Made by a program: the position numbers and the translations under genes. A DNA stretch of 64,000 bases. Origin: Sodiomyces alkalinus F11. Lineage: Eukaryota; Ascomycota; Sordariomycetes; Glomerellales; Plectosphaerellaceae. Below the pieces are notes generated by a model. It worked only from the letters and a program-made list of their open reading frames with translations, was not told where the DNA came from and ran no database searches. Positions 12,401-23,800 of the stretch are shown in pieces (position 1 is the first letter of the stretch; each line of letters begins with the position of its first letter). The stretch is from positions 7,310,385-7,374,384 of the forward strand of contig NW_021167079.1 of assembly GCF_003711515.1 (NCBI RefSeq), read 5' to 3'.

Positions 12401-13189
12401 TTAATACTTATAATAAAGGTACGCGATACGACTTATAGGACTAGCGACGTTAATACCTTATTAAATAAGCAGGGTATAGCAATAAGGAGAATACGTAGGA
12501 GCTAAAACGGAACGTCTCCGATAAACTCGTCGACGCCTACTTTAAAGCGAGGCTAATAGGGGACTATATAGGTTCCTATAATATTCCTACTAGGAACTAA
12601 ACGGGTTTATACCCTATCCCTATAAGAGACCTTATAGACACGATATAAGGACGTTTTTTTATCTTTTCCCCCTCCTTACGGATAACGAGACTTACTAGGG
12701 ACTAAATAGGTTTATATATCACTATATATCGGCTATATTAACCTAGAAAAACCCTTTGATAGGCCGTGGAGATAAATTCTTAGGCAGGGACCCCTTCTTA
12801 ACCTAGACGGGAACTATATAGGCGTTATCGCCTCGGTTACTATTTTCTTCCTTTTTAAGTGTTCTGCTCTTAATCTCTGTTTTTCTTTATTATACGCTAA
12901 TAGCCCCTTACGCCCTTATCTATATATCTACCTATATTAATCGGGATCCACGAATATACTTACCGGGGTATAATTTCTACTTCTTACACCTTATCCCTCC
13001 CCTTTACGAATATTATAATTAAGACGATATATTACGCTAGATTATAGTTAGGACTGTTAGAGTTGCGATAGGAATACCCTAAAGCTAGTTAAAAAAACAA
13101 GGAAAAACCTAACCCGAAGGCTAGTAAAAAACCTGGAAAAAAAATAACCGTTCCTCTGTATATACTATCACGGCCCCTTTAGGGCGTCC
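12401..13189. other. RIP-altered repeat sequence, unassigned
   Basis: Composition is RIP-like. A short segment near 12720-12770 resembles the Gypsy sequence near 2145-2200 (both contain 'ggctatat' then 'aaaccctttgata' or 'aaaccctttagtg', then 'agataaattct'). It may be a fragment of a related LTR element. No complete domain or gene is visible. Confidence 0.4.
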
Positions 13190-14110
13190 TTAAACCCCAC
13201 TAATTCATCGTCTAGAGGGGTAGGCTCCCGCCTAGCCACCTCGCCGTTATTATCCTCTATATATACCTGGCTCTACCCCGCGGTAATAGCCGTTACCCCC
13301 TTTTACCTACTACCCGCGGATAGTATCGAAGGCCGAAGAGATAGAGGCGTCTTCGCCTTCTACTGCTTCTTCTTCTTCTTCCCTAATAAAGGAGTTAAGG
13401 GCGTTAAAGCCTTTTTCCCCTTCTTTACTAACGAGGTCGGCACTATATCATTATCGTCGGGCACTTCGTAAGGGTCCGGCGGGCCCTACGGACCTTACGG
13501 TATCGTGCCCCCCGATGGCGAGCCTTAAGGTTACGTAGTGCCACCACTATCGCTAAATATATCGTTACCTGTAAAGATAACCCCCGCGGGGGCTAAGGCA
13601 GACCCTAAGAGTATAGGCAGGTCTCTCTAAGCCTAGGCTAGGTTAAGAGCGGCTATCTACCCAAAAGCAGTAGCCGTCCGCTCCTAGGCCGTGAGGTCGC
13701 GCTCGTGTAATATAAGGCGTTATTATTTAATATTAAGGCGTTTCTGCTTAACGGCTAGACGCTGCTGCTATAGCCCGATAAATTACTTAAGAATCGACTC
13801 TATACTATCAAGCCTTTTATAGATATCTTCCGCCGTTTTCTAGCGGGCGTTAGTAACTTCCTTAGCTTAACGCCGAGTAGCTATAGCTTCCTCGGCAGAT
13901 AACCGGTTAACCTTTAGCGTCGCTTAACCTAAAGCCTCTTTAAGGATAACCTAGCATCGAACTACTATAGCCTAATAATATAAAGGATTAGTAAGGGTAC
14001 TATATAGAGTTAATAAGGGGATATAGTTAGTAATACTTACACGACGACTCTTATTTAGACTACCCTTCTCGATAGCGATAACTAAAACCTTTTATAGCTG
14101 CTTAGTAGCG
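13190..14110 (-). pseudogene. Unidentified repeat-borne ORF relic, coiled-coil and Gln-rich
   Basis: One minus-strand frame reads coherently for about 300 codons if TAG codons are taken as former CAG (Gln). The upstream half is helical and charged (KEVTNARQKTAEDIYKRLDS), with Gln/Leu/Lys spacing that suggests a coiled coil. The downstream half is Gly/Pro-rich (GTTQPQGSPSGGTIPQGPQG), then a Lys-rich stretch. It resembles a Gag-like or DNA-binding accessory protein of a transposon, but I recognise no family. It lies upstream of LINE ORF1 on the same strand without clear continuity. Confidence 0.45.
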
Positions 14111-14739
14111 TTCTTACCGGTAATAGGGAGCTATTATTATATTAGAAACAGGCCCACGGAGTAGTCTATAATAGGAGGAAGTATAGGGATAATAATAAAG
14201 ATATATAACTTACTACGCGGTATTTAAGGCTATTATGCTTAGAGTAGTAGTGGCACTTATTTATACGCTAACCATTATCGGCGTGACGGTATATCTCGGC
14301 CTTAATAGTATACGCCTTTTCCTTAAAGTTAATCGTTACTAACTTACCCGTATAACGTATATAGGGGGCCCTTAGATCCCCGCCTATACCGATATCCATT
14401 ACTCTTTAGCATGGAGCGACTAATAGTATAGTAGTCGATAATAATATAGCCGTAGTAGAAATAGGAGGCTTTAGCGCTACCGGAGCGATAACCTACGATA
14501 AGGCAGGCTATATAGCCGACGGCGGGGCAGACTACCTAACAGACTATAAGGTTAACGCCGTAACCACGATCTTAATCCTCTTAGAGGACCGCGTTATACT
14601 CGCGGGAGTAGCGGCGCGTTTATTATTATTATTATCTTCCTGGGAAGGTATAGTGACTGTACTAAATATATAGTTAGCTAGTATTATAGACTAAAAAACG
14701 TGTAGAAGCACTTATAAGATAGTGGTTAATTAATTAATT

Positions 14740-15260
14740 AATTAAGAAAAACTGTAAACCGTTAATATAAGATACCTTAGATTAGGTAGACTTATTAGGC
14801 GTAGTATAATCGGAAAATTAAGTATAGAAGAGGAAAAAGAAGAATAGGAAGAGGGAATAACGGTAGGATTACAAGATATCCCCCTAGTAGCAGTTATATA
14901 GGCACCTATTTTTAGTATAAAGAAGGAAGCTACTAAATACACGGAAGGAGTACCGTTAGTGCCCTATATAATACTAGCTTAGGAGTCTTTATCGGATAGA
15001 TTAAAGGAATAACCTAGGAAGATAAAGGGGACGGATCCGAGGACCCGGAAGGGAACCACCCTAGAACCTATTAGGGTTCCGGCTAGGATATTGGTTTTAG
15101 TGGATAGGTTAGCGAAATAACGGAAAAGGGCACGTACCCGGGTTAGGGCCACGGCTAAAAAGGCCCCGCGTAGGAACTAGGCGGGAACCCGTCGGGGTCC
15201 TATCGTGGAGGGCTCTAGTTTAGGGCGTCGGGGAACTTAGGGGACGGACTCGGGGACTAG
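14740..15260 (+). pseudogene. Unidentified coding relic, Arg/Lys-rich
   Basis: A plus-strand frame stays open for about 170 codons apart from RIP-type TAG/TAA stops. It begins acidic (SIEEEKEE near 14820-14845) and becomes strongly basic near 15110-15210 (KRARTRVRATAKKAPRRN). The strand and position just inside the right-hand LTR end would fit a Gag or 3' ORF of an LTR element. No domain is recognisable and the call is tentative. Confidence 0.35.
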
Positions 15261-15642
15261 GTTTTCGGAGGAGCCGAGAGGCCGGCACGGATCAAGGCGC
15301 TCCTAAGGATAGGAGTATCCGGGGGAGGTCGCTATATCAGGTGCCTATAGTAGTGGTTATAATAGGCCCCTAGTATAAACCTATAGGGATCCAGGTATAC
15401 CTAGTCTAAGACCTCTTAAGGCATAAATAAAGTAAGTTATTATATAGTAAATAGGATAGTCCCTTAAAGTAAATAAGGCAGCCCTTAAGGAAGTAAATAA
15501 GTAGTCCTCGAGGAGTAGAGCGTAGCCTTAAGGAGCGAGGGAGCCTCCCCTTTAAAGAGGGAGGCCAGCGATTAATGTAACTCTTTAGCTACCCCTACAC
15601 TTCCCCTATTATAATCCTATCGTGATCATACCTAGTTCCTTA

Positions 15643-15684
15643 CTTAACCCTACCTTTTCACTCTTTGCGACTACCTATTTAACA
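15643..15684 (+). repeat. End of 3' LTR of the outer LTR element
   Basis: Bases 15643-15682 match 1-40 at 38 of 40 positions. The right copy keeps C and G at the two RIP-type differences and ends in a canonical '-aaca' at 15684, followed by non-repetitive 'cgtggccccc'. The start of this LTR probably lies a few hundred bases upstream (the CT-rich 'gcctcccctttaaagaggg' palindrome at about 15543-15562 would be inside it) but cannot be fixed. Confidence 0.55.
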
Positions 15685-16271
15685 CGTGGCCCCCTGCTTA
15701 GCGTGGTACCTGGATAATAGGGGGATAATAGAGGGATATATAAAAAATACAGTTATACTAAAAATATTCTATAAAAGGGGTCCTTATACTATTAGTGGGT
15801 TATGAGTTATGTATTTTTCCGCCACGATAGGAGGATTTCCTATCTTATAAGCTTTCGCGAACGGGGCCTTATATAACGGGCCGGATTGCTAAGATAATAA
15901 TAACGCGACGACGAAAGCTGATTATTCACGTGGCCGGGGCCTCCTCGACCCGCAGACCGGAGTTGCCCTCGAGACAGCCCACCAACCAGCATTTATTCGC
16001 TCATGTCACCAAGCACCTTCCGTCAAGATTCAACACATTCGAATGATTCGAATTGCATGCTAAGCCTCGTAATATCTCCTAACAGCCATACAGGCGCCTA
16101 TGGTTGCCGGTCGACGTGCAGATACAAGTATTGCCACAGAAGAGAACTATGATCCCGCCCGTCCCGGGGAAGCGGGGGGGAGGTGAAGGCCGCCTAGCCT
16201 ATCCCGGGGCCCCCGGCAACGGCTGCGCCAAGTTTTGTCCCTTGCTTCTTGTCTTGGCGTGATAAACTCGC
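15685..16271. other. Repeat-to-gene-island boundary
   Basis: Composition shifts between about 15690 and 15920 from RIP-like to normal, with CpA and TpG common again. The AT-rich stretch 15730-15860 may be residual repeat. From 15920 onward lies the downstream flank of the cutinase gene. I see no gene or RNA here. Confidence 0.6.
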
Positions 16272-17139
<868 letters not shown>

Positions 17140-17285
17140 TGTGAGCAGTAGGTGGGAGGTAGCGGGTGAAGCTTTTGAGGCGCTGCCTGCAAGGGAAAAA
17201 TAGATAGATTGAAGTCAAGGGCCGTTGGCGATGGGCTTGGGTAGAGGAGGTCCAGGTTTGTTGTCAAGGCACTTCCGTCCAGGTC

Positions 17286-17293
17286 TTTATAAA
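17286..17293 (-). promoter_or_regulatory. TATA-like box of the cutinase gene
   Basis: The palindromic octamer 'tttataaa' sits about 147 bases upstream of the cutinase ATG in otherwise GC-balanced DNA, a reasonable core-promoter distance for a fungal secreted-enzyme gene. No transcription start is visible from sequence alone. Confidence 0.4.
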
Positions 17294-18493
17294 CTTTTGT
17301 CCGCGAGGGCCATCGGAGGTGTCTAGGCCGGCCTCTCTCGTCTCCATCACAAGTCAGTCCAGCTTGATTTCCTGATTTGGACCGGCTCTGGTCTGTCCAT
17401 TTCAGAACATGAACGGGACGTTTGGGATAGAATGTCTACCTGCCGTACTATCTGCCATATTTTCATCAGGCCGACTCGAGTGTGTCGGTACTGCGAGCTT
17501 GACCTTGGTATGCAATCCTCTACCGCCGGGGTGCAGGAGCGTTGTTGGCGGGCCTGCTGTACGGACCTGCGGGATCTAGCTGTATGCGGCGATACTTGCG
17601 GAGGGCTTACAAGTCATCCAGGCGAGAGGGCGGGCTTGATGGCGCGATGCAAGACATGCCATGGTACTAGCAAGGGCTTTTCAGGGGGACTCAATATCCC
17701 ACAGCACCAAGTGCCGAGGTATCTCAACTGGACTTGGAGCGCCCTCTGCCCGTGACACCGAGCCCGATGCACATGACTCCTTTGGATGACAGATTGAAAC
17801 ACCCCAGCGCTCTGATGCGCAGGTACTCGAAGCTAGGTTATGCACCCCGCAATTCGGCAGTTCGGTGCCTCTCTGCCTGGTGTTGCCCCCCTGGATGATC
17901 GGCCGTCTGTCCAGTGGCGGTCAGTCCATGAGACGGACATTCCAGCGAGCCGCACGGACAAGCGGTTCTATCCGCGTCTGGAGTGGAAGCTCCATCGTCG
18001 GGGGAGAAAACAACCGGGGTGATTTACTATCCTGCTCAACAATGTCTCACTGTGCCTGGTCTCACTCTACGGCGGCTCTCGGGGCAACAGGAGGAGCCGC
18101 CAATAGTGGGACGAGTTTGAGCTTGATTACTGTCAGCATGGCAAGGCGCAAGCAACCGAGTCCAGTCGCAAGTTATTCCCAAAAAGCGTCCGATCCCCCA
18201 CAGTTTCGCCATGCAAATAGCTTTATTCACCAGTTAACGCGTGCCGTAACGGCGGTGGAACCACCTCAGCATCACAAGCAGAAGCACGACTGCTGCCGCT
18301 GCTACTGGCAAGGCTGCCGAGAGGTCTGGACCTAGTCGATTGTTGACGAAGTCTTCACGGTTGTCGTTGGGTTACAATGGCTCAAAAACGGCACCAGCGG
18401 CTGCGGTGCATCTGCAGAGAAAAAGTGCGGGGTGCAGGGATATGTTGTCGCACGTCAAAAATGTAGGGCCCTACTAGGGAGCCAGTACAGATG
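17294..18493. other. Intergenic, normal composition, no supported gene
   Basis: Several ORFs of 60-156 codons overlap one another here on both strands. None has a recognisable domain, a consistent frame through splice sites or a fungal start context. The stretch is treated as cutinase promoter and flank running to the outer terminal inverted repeat at 18494. Confidence 0.6.
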
Positions 18494-18621
18494 ACTATTT
18501 TGCTAGTAAAACGGTGGGGCCCGCCAAGCATGATAAGCTACCTAAGTACTCACCTACTTTGTATATTACTTCGAGTACCTAAACACACAGATACAGCCTC
18601 TTTAATTAGTCTACCAGGTAC

Positions 18622-18989
18622 TACCATATAACCCCTGAATAAACGTTCAAAGTGTACATTCGTCAACTACCCTTTCAGGAAGTTAAAGAAGGCTCGAGGA
18701 ATGTACCTACACTACTAGCACCTACGATATAAAAAAATTAATATAATTGTAAAGTATCTCTAAGTTAATCTGGAATGAATTTATAGCTCTTATATATAGG
18801 AAAGAATTTAGTTACTACTTTATATATACTACGTAGAAGGTATTTTCTATTAAGCTACTAGATATACACTTTGATCTGCTAGGGAGTAATATGGCGGTCT
18901 AATATAGTATAGCTTAGTATATCTAAACCCCTGTGTTTTATATATAAAATATATGCTCTTAATATATCTAGTCGTAATTATTATCGTGA
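18622..18989 (+). mobile_element. MITE, left part, interrupted by Helitron
   Basis: This is the left 368 bases of the same MITE found uninterrupted at 30502-30961. It starts 'taccatataacccctgaa' and follows the intact copy through 'gtgtac', 'ggaagtt-aagaagg' and 'aatgtacctacact' to 'ttatcgtga'. Differences are mostly C-to-T and G-to-A. It stops exactly where the Helitron begins, and the right part resumes at 26138. Confidence 0.85.
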
Positions 18990-19001
18990 CGAGCTTAGCA
19001 G

Positions 19002-19018
19002 GTTGCCCTACGGGCAAC
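19002..19018 (-). terminator. Helitron 3'-terminal hairpin
   Basis: The stem gttgccc / gggcaac with loop tac forms a perfect 7-bp hairpin 12 bases inside the Helitron 3' end. Helitron 3' hairpins mark the end of rolling-circle strand transfer. An outer 9-bp inverted pair, gacgagctt (18988-18996) and aagctcgtc (19025-19033), surrounds it and includes two bases of target DNA. A C-run/G-run pair at about 19045-19070 could fold as another stem. Confidence 0.75.
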
Positions 19019-19449
19019 GCCGTAAAGCTCGTCCCTGCGGGAGGCCCCCCCCCCCCTTAGCAAGGGGGGGGGCTTATTATATGACCTGCCCCGCTATAAT
19101 CAAATAACCAAAAAATAACCGAACATAACCGTAAAACGCCTGCCTCCTGTTATTTTACTGCTATTTACTGTTTTCTACACTATAACGACTTTTTTTATTA
19201 CGATTTTTTAGTATCGCGATAAAACAGTTTTCCCTTTATTATATTAAACGTTCTATTTACAGAAATAAAGCCGTTAATTAATCGACCGTTATTATCCCTT
19301 ATATCGCCGCTAAGTAACCTTTTTTTTTTAATTCCTTTAATTCCCTCCCTCTCTTCCGCTTCCGGTACTTAAAGCTTCGCCGCTAAGTAAGTTACGGGTA
19401 TAAATATACGCGTTAACCCTATAAAAAGCGACGATACTAACCGTAATTC

Positions 19450-20640
19450 GTAGTATACCTCCCGCCCTCTCCGACTCCCCTATCCCCTCGTAGGAATCCC
19501 GGTCGCCCACGCCCGAAGAATCCCCCCGCCTACTTAGGGGCTATACGTCTAAGCTAAACGAATTTTTTTTCCTTTATCGCGATCGCTCTATATCTCCCGC
19601 TCCCCCGCCTGTAACCTCGCCCATCCCCCCGTTAATAACCTCGCCCGCCTATAATCCGCCCGCCCCCTCCCCTAACAGCTCGCGCGTCTAGAAGATAATA
19701 CCTACGAAGGAAGGTTATACGGTTACCCGTAACGAGGTTATTAACCTTATTTATAATACTGGCTATAAAGACACTAAGGCGCTAATAACTATACGCGGCC
19801 TTAAGGTATATTATAAACTACTAATTAACTACTAACTTACACGATATACTAACGGCTATTAATAGGTTATGCGTGACCTTACGCTATAAGAAGATAAAAA
19901 TCTTAACCTTAACCGCCCGGCTAACCGCGAGGCGGTTATAATAACTCTAGTAGGTAGTATATAGAAAGACTATAAACACTATAGTAATAAAGACGGACCG
20001 TTTACGCGTTATTTTACGGTCCCGAGTATCGCTAGCGGCAGCTATAATAACTACCACTTTAATTCCGAGGGCAGTAAGTATTCCCTCCGCCCGCCCGCCA
20101 CCGCTAATAGTAGTCCCGCGCCTATTACTCCCGTCGGCCCCCCTCCCGCTACTCCCGCCTCTTCTAAAGGGAAGAAGCGTGCCGCGTCTATAGGTAAGCC
20201 GAAAATAGCTATAACGTTTATTCTTCTATACTAACTAATTAATTTATAATACTATAGGAACTCCTACGCCTTTATCGAAGAAGGCTAAGAAGACTATAAC
20301 TACCACGCCCCCTCCTCCCCCCCCTCCCGCCACTATAGCTAGCCTGTCTAGAATAACCGTAATACCCGCGCCGCCCCCCGTTAATACTATAGCACCGCCC
20401 GTAACGTATACTCCCTCCGCCTCCCCCTTTACCGCCTCCTCTACTACGCCTACGCCCGCGCCCGTTACTTTCAGTAATATTAAAGTCCTAGGCGTCCTCC
20501 TCCTTACGGGTATAACGACGGCGTAGAAAAAAGATATGATATAGTTCTATAAGAATATTATCTCGGCCCTTGAGAATAATATCCCGGCCGTAAAGCGTTA
20601 AAGCTATACGGTCGGATTTTTACTACTAGGGCTTATTTTT
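19450..20640 (+). pseudogene. Helitron companion ORF, unknown function, one intron
   Basis: A plus-strand frame, convergent with the Rep-helicase gene, reads through RIP-type stops for about 370 codons. It begins Ser/Pro-rich, then has a globular stretch at about 19690-20060 with motifs such as YTVTRNEVINLIYNTGYKDT and DGPFTRYFTVPSIASG. A Pro/Ser/Thr-rich linker follows, then a C-terminal hydrophobic segment (SYTVGFLLLGLIF). A clear intron with 'gtaagc' donor, 'ctaac' branch and 'tatag' acceptor spans 20194-20257 and keeps the frame. I do not recognise the family. Position inside the Helitron ends makes it element-borne or captured. Confidence 0.6.
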
Positions 20641-20849
20641 ATATTTTATTTTTTCGTCTTTTTTTTGTACTTTATAAAGGATTTACGGTTATTTTTTTAT
20701 TTTTACTTTTAGGAGTTTATAGCTCGGATATAGTTAATTTACTTCCTCCCGTCTATACTATAGACTATATAATAAAGAATCCTAACTACGAATACTACGA
20801 CTACAATTATAACTATTAATATCGTACCCCCGTAAAGTGACTATTAGAA

Positions 20850-23800
20850 TATTTAAATTAAGACCTTTAGGTATACGATATTAGATATACGCCTACTATC
20901 CTATACCTCTTAACCCTCCTACGCTAATAATAATACTAACAGGTTCCTAATATCCGTAACTCTTAATACAGTAACGTAAAACTAACCGTGTATAAAGGGT
21001 GTTACCGGAAATCCACGCTAACCGTACTAAACGATTACCCTTACAACTTATTAGTCGTTATCGCAAAATAAAGCCGTAAAGGGAATTAACGGCGCCAGAT
21101 AATATACGGGTAATCCTCCTTATTAGAATCTAAATAGATACAGGGGATAAACACCATCTCGCCAGCGTATATTCCGGATAGCACCTTAACCTCTAGTGTA
21201 TTACGCGCTATCCGTAAAATAACTATACGCGTACCGTTATATAGTCCCTACCATGGGCTAAGGTTCCGTATAAGTATAACGGGCGCGCTAACCTTTAGCT
21301 TAAGCCGCGCGGGCGGGATAAAGGCGAACTCTAACTATATTAAAAACTCCGGTACTAGTTCCGACGCAGGACCGTTAGTATCTTTTACCCGATTAGCCAC
21401 CGAATTCTCGGCCCGGTAAATACACGACTAACCACGTAGTCGCCCGAGTATCTACCTATTAATCTCCGTAATAGTAGTATTACGTGTTATTAGAATAACA
21501 CGGTTAATAAAGACTATATAGTCTAACACAGCCTACTCTAATAAGGTAATCGGGTAAATACGCCCGTATAAACGGATAATATTATAAATAACCGTGATAG
21601 TAGGGAAAAGGTCGATTAACCCGTAAAAAGCGGTATTATAGGAGAGGTCCTATAACCACTAAATAAACGCCTAATTATTAGGATTAGTAGAGGTAACCCG
21701 TATATTCTCCGTTAGGTAAAGAATACTAAGTTACGGCTATATAGAGGACCTCTAGCAGCAGGCGTGTATAATCTACGCCCGACTACTATTACGAATAACG
21801 GGCAGGATCTAAGTAAAATCGCCCCCGAAGATAACCAGAATACCGCCGAAAAGGTAATCGCTATAGCTTAGTATATCCCGTAACATACGATTAACGGCCT
21901 CGAAACAGAACTTATACTATATAGGAATCTTATCCTAGATAATAAGAACTGTCTCCCGCAGTACCGCTATAAGGTCCGAATTCTTTAGCACGCTATAGGT
22001 TAAGGCGTTATTAACCTATAAGGGGATCTTAAACCGCGAATAGGCTATATAGCCACCCTTAAGAAGAACGGCCGCGATACTGAAGGACGCTATATAGAGT
22101 ATAATCTACCCGCGCGACCGGAAATACGCGTAGAGACCGCGGTATATAAACGTCTTCCCTATACCGCCGGGGCCCTATAAAAAGAAATAAGCGCCGCGGC
22201 TACAAGATTTAATAGCAGCTATAACCTAGCTAAATACCGTAGCCTAGCTTTAGTTAAACCGGTAATAGATATCTTCGTATACCATAGCCTAAGTATCGCG
22301 ATCGTAAGTCTCTGTAATAAATAATATATTACCGGTCATATAACACTAGTTATATAAAGGCGCGGGTAGCCTAGACTCCGTAATAGTCCTACTTACCTTA
22401 AGGAGCCGAGAGTATATAGGATAAAGACCGTAATTAATATATGGGCATTTTAGATTAGCAGGATATCGGAAGCACTAGCGCTATAGTGTGTAAAGCAGGT
22501 TATCGTATATAGACTCCGTAAACCTCTCCTAAATCGATACTAGACCGGAAACGTCTCCGTGAATTAAAGTGATAATAAATAGCTCCTATAACGCACGCCC
22601 GGTCTTCTAAATAATAGCCTCCTTAAAATAGGTAACCTAGTAACGGTTATCGTGTAAAAGCCCGGCCGTAATATAGGCCTCGCGGTAGGTATTATGGATA
22701 GTCCCCTCCACGGTACAAAGGTCGGTAAAGGAAATCGGCCCTCTAACAGAGACTAAGAGTAACCGTAAATAATACGCCTCTTTAGCCGTTAGGGGTATAT
22801 ACCGTAGACGGCCGATTTAAAATCCACGCTGTCTTAACTACTAAGTAAACTACTACGGTTTCCACGTATAACGGCTAAGAAACTAATAACAGAATAACTC
22901 GCGGCTATTAGCGTTATCACGGTTATAGTCGAAAAAGGCTATTTGCTAAGTCTTCCGCTCCTATAATATACGCTTAATCTAGCTTACGGTTACGTTATCG
23001 CCGAAGTATATAGGCTACTATCCCTTAAGGTAAACCGGAAAACGTATAACGGGCGGATACTTACGGTATACGGGGAACTCGAATAACCAAATAACGGCCT
23101 CCGCGGGACCGATATAGCGACTCTAGAGATAGATATTAACCTTATCCTCGCCCTCTTCGCCCGATATACGCGTAGTTATACGGTTGGTACCCTTATAAAC
23201 GTATTTATAAATGTACTTAATCGCTTAAATAGATCCGTAAAAGATAATATTAGTATATACGCCGTAACGGAGGCAGATATACAGGAGAAAATAACTCACC
23301 TTAATAAATCCGTAAATTTTAATATTAATATAGGCACCGTAGCGGAGGTAAAGATACAGGCTATAAGGAATAATAAAACGGTTATTAAGGGGGACCTCTC
23401 CTACGCGGCCTCTCTTTATAATATACAGGCTAAAGCTACGGCGCCTGTATTCGGGATAACTATCCTCCCGTATAGTCGTTTTTAGGCAGTATAGCTTAGG
23501 GAACCGCTTAGAGCACTTTATACGGTTCTTATCGTTAGGCTACGGCTATATACACGGCGTAGAAGGCTTATTATCACCGTAAGGACTATATATTATATTC
23601 TTACTAATAATATTAAAAAGACGGCTAGTAGGATCCGACTTATAGTCCGGTAGCTCCGTAGAGATAACCATATCGATAGTTACGGGGTCTTTATATATCT
23701 CGGCCGCCCGTGGCGTAAGGAAAAGAAGAATATAACGATATAGAAGACCGCGCTTCTGGTATTCCACGGTCTATATAATCCCCGTAAACTCACTAAATAG

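Noticed and set aside
12720..12790. Similarity to the Gypsy relic near 2145-2200, suggesting a second Gypsy copy.
   Set aside because: Only a short segment aligns and RIP lowers sequence complexity. It is kept as a possibility, not annotated as an element.
17432..18335. Several 60-156 codon ORFs beside the cutinase gene.
   Set aside because: They overlap on both strands, lack domains and lack consistent splice structure.
19040..19072. A run of C followed by a run of G resembling a terminator or an origin stem.
   Set aside because: It lies within the Helitron 3' end and is better explained as part of that terminal structure. No bacterial-type terminator is expected here.
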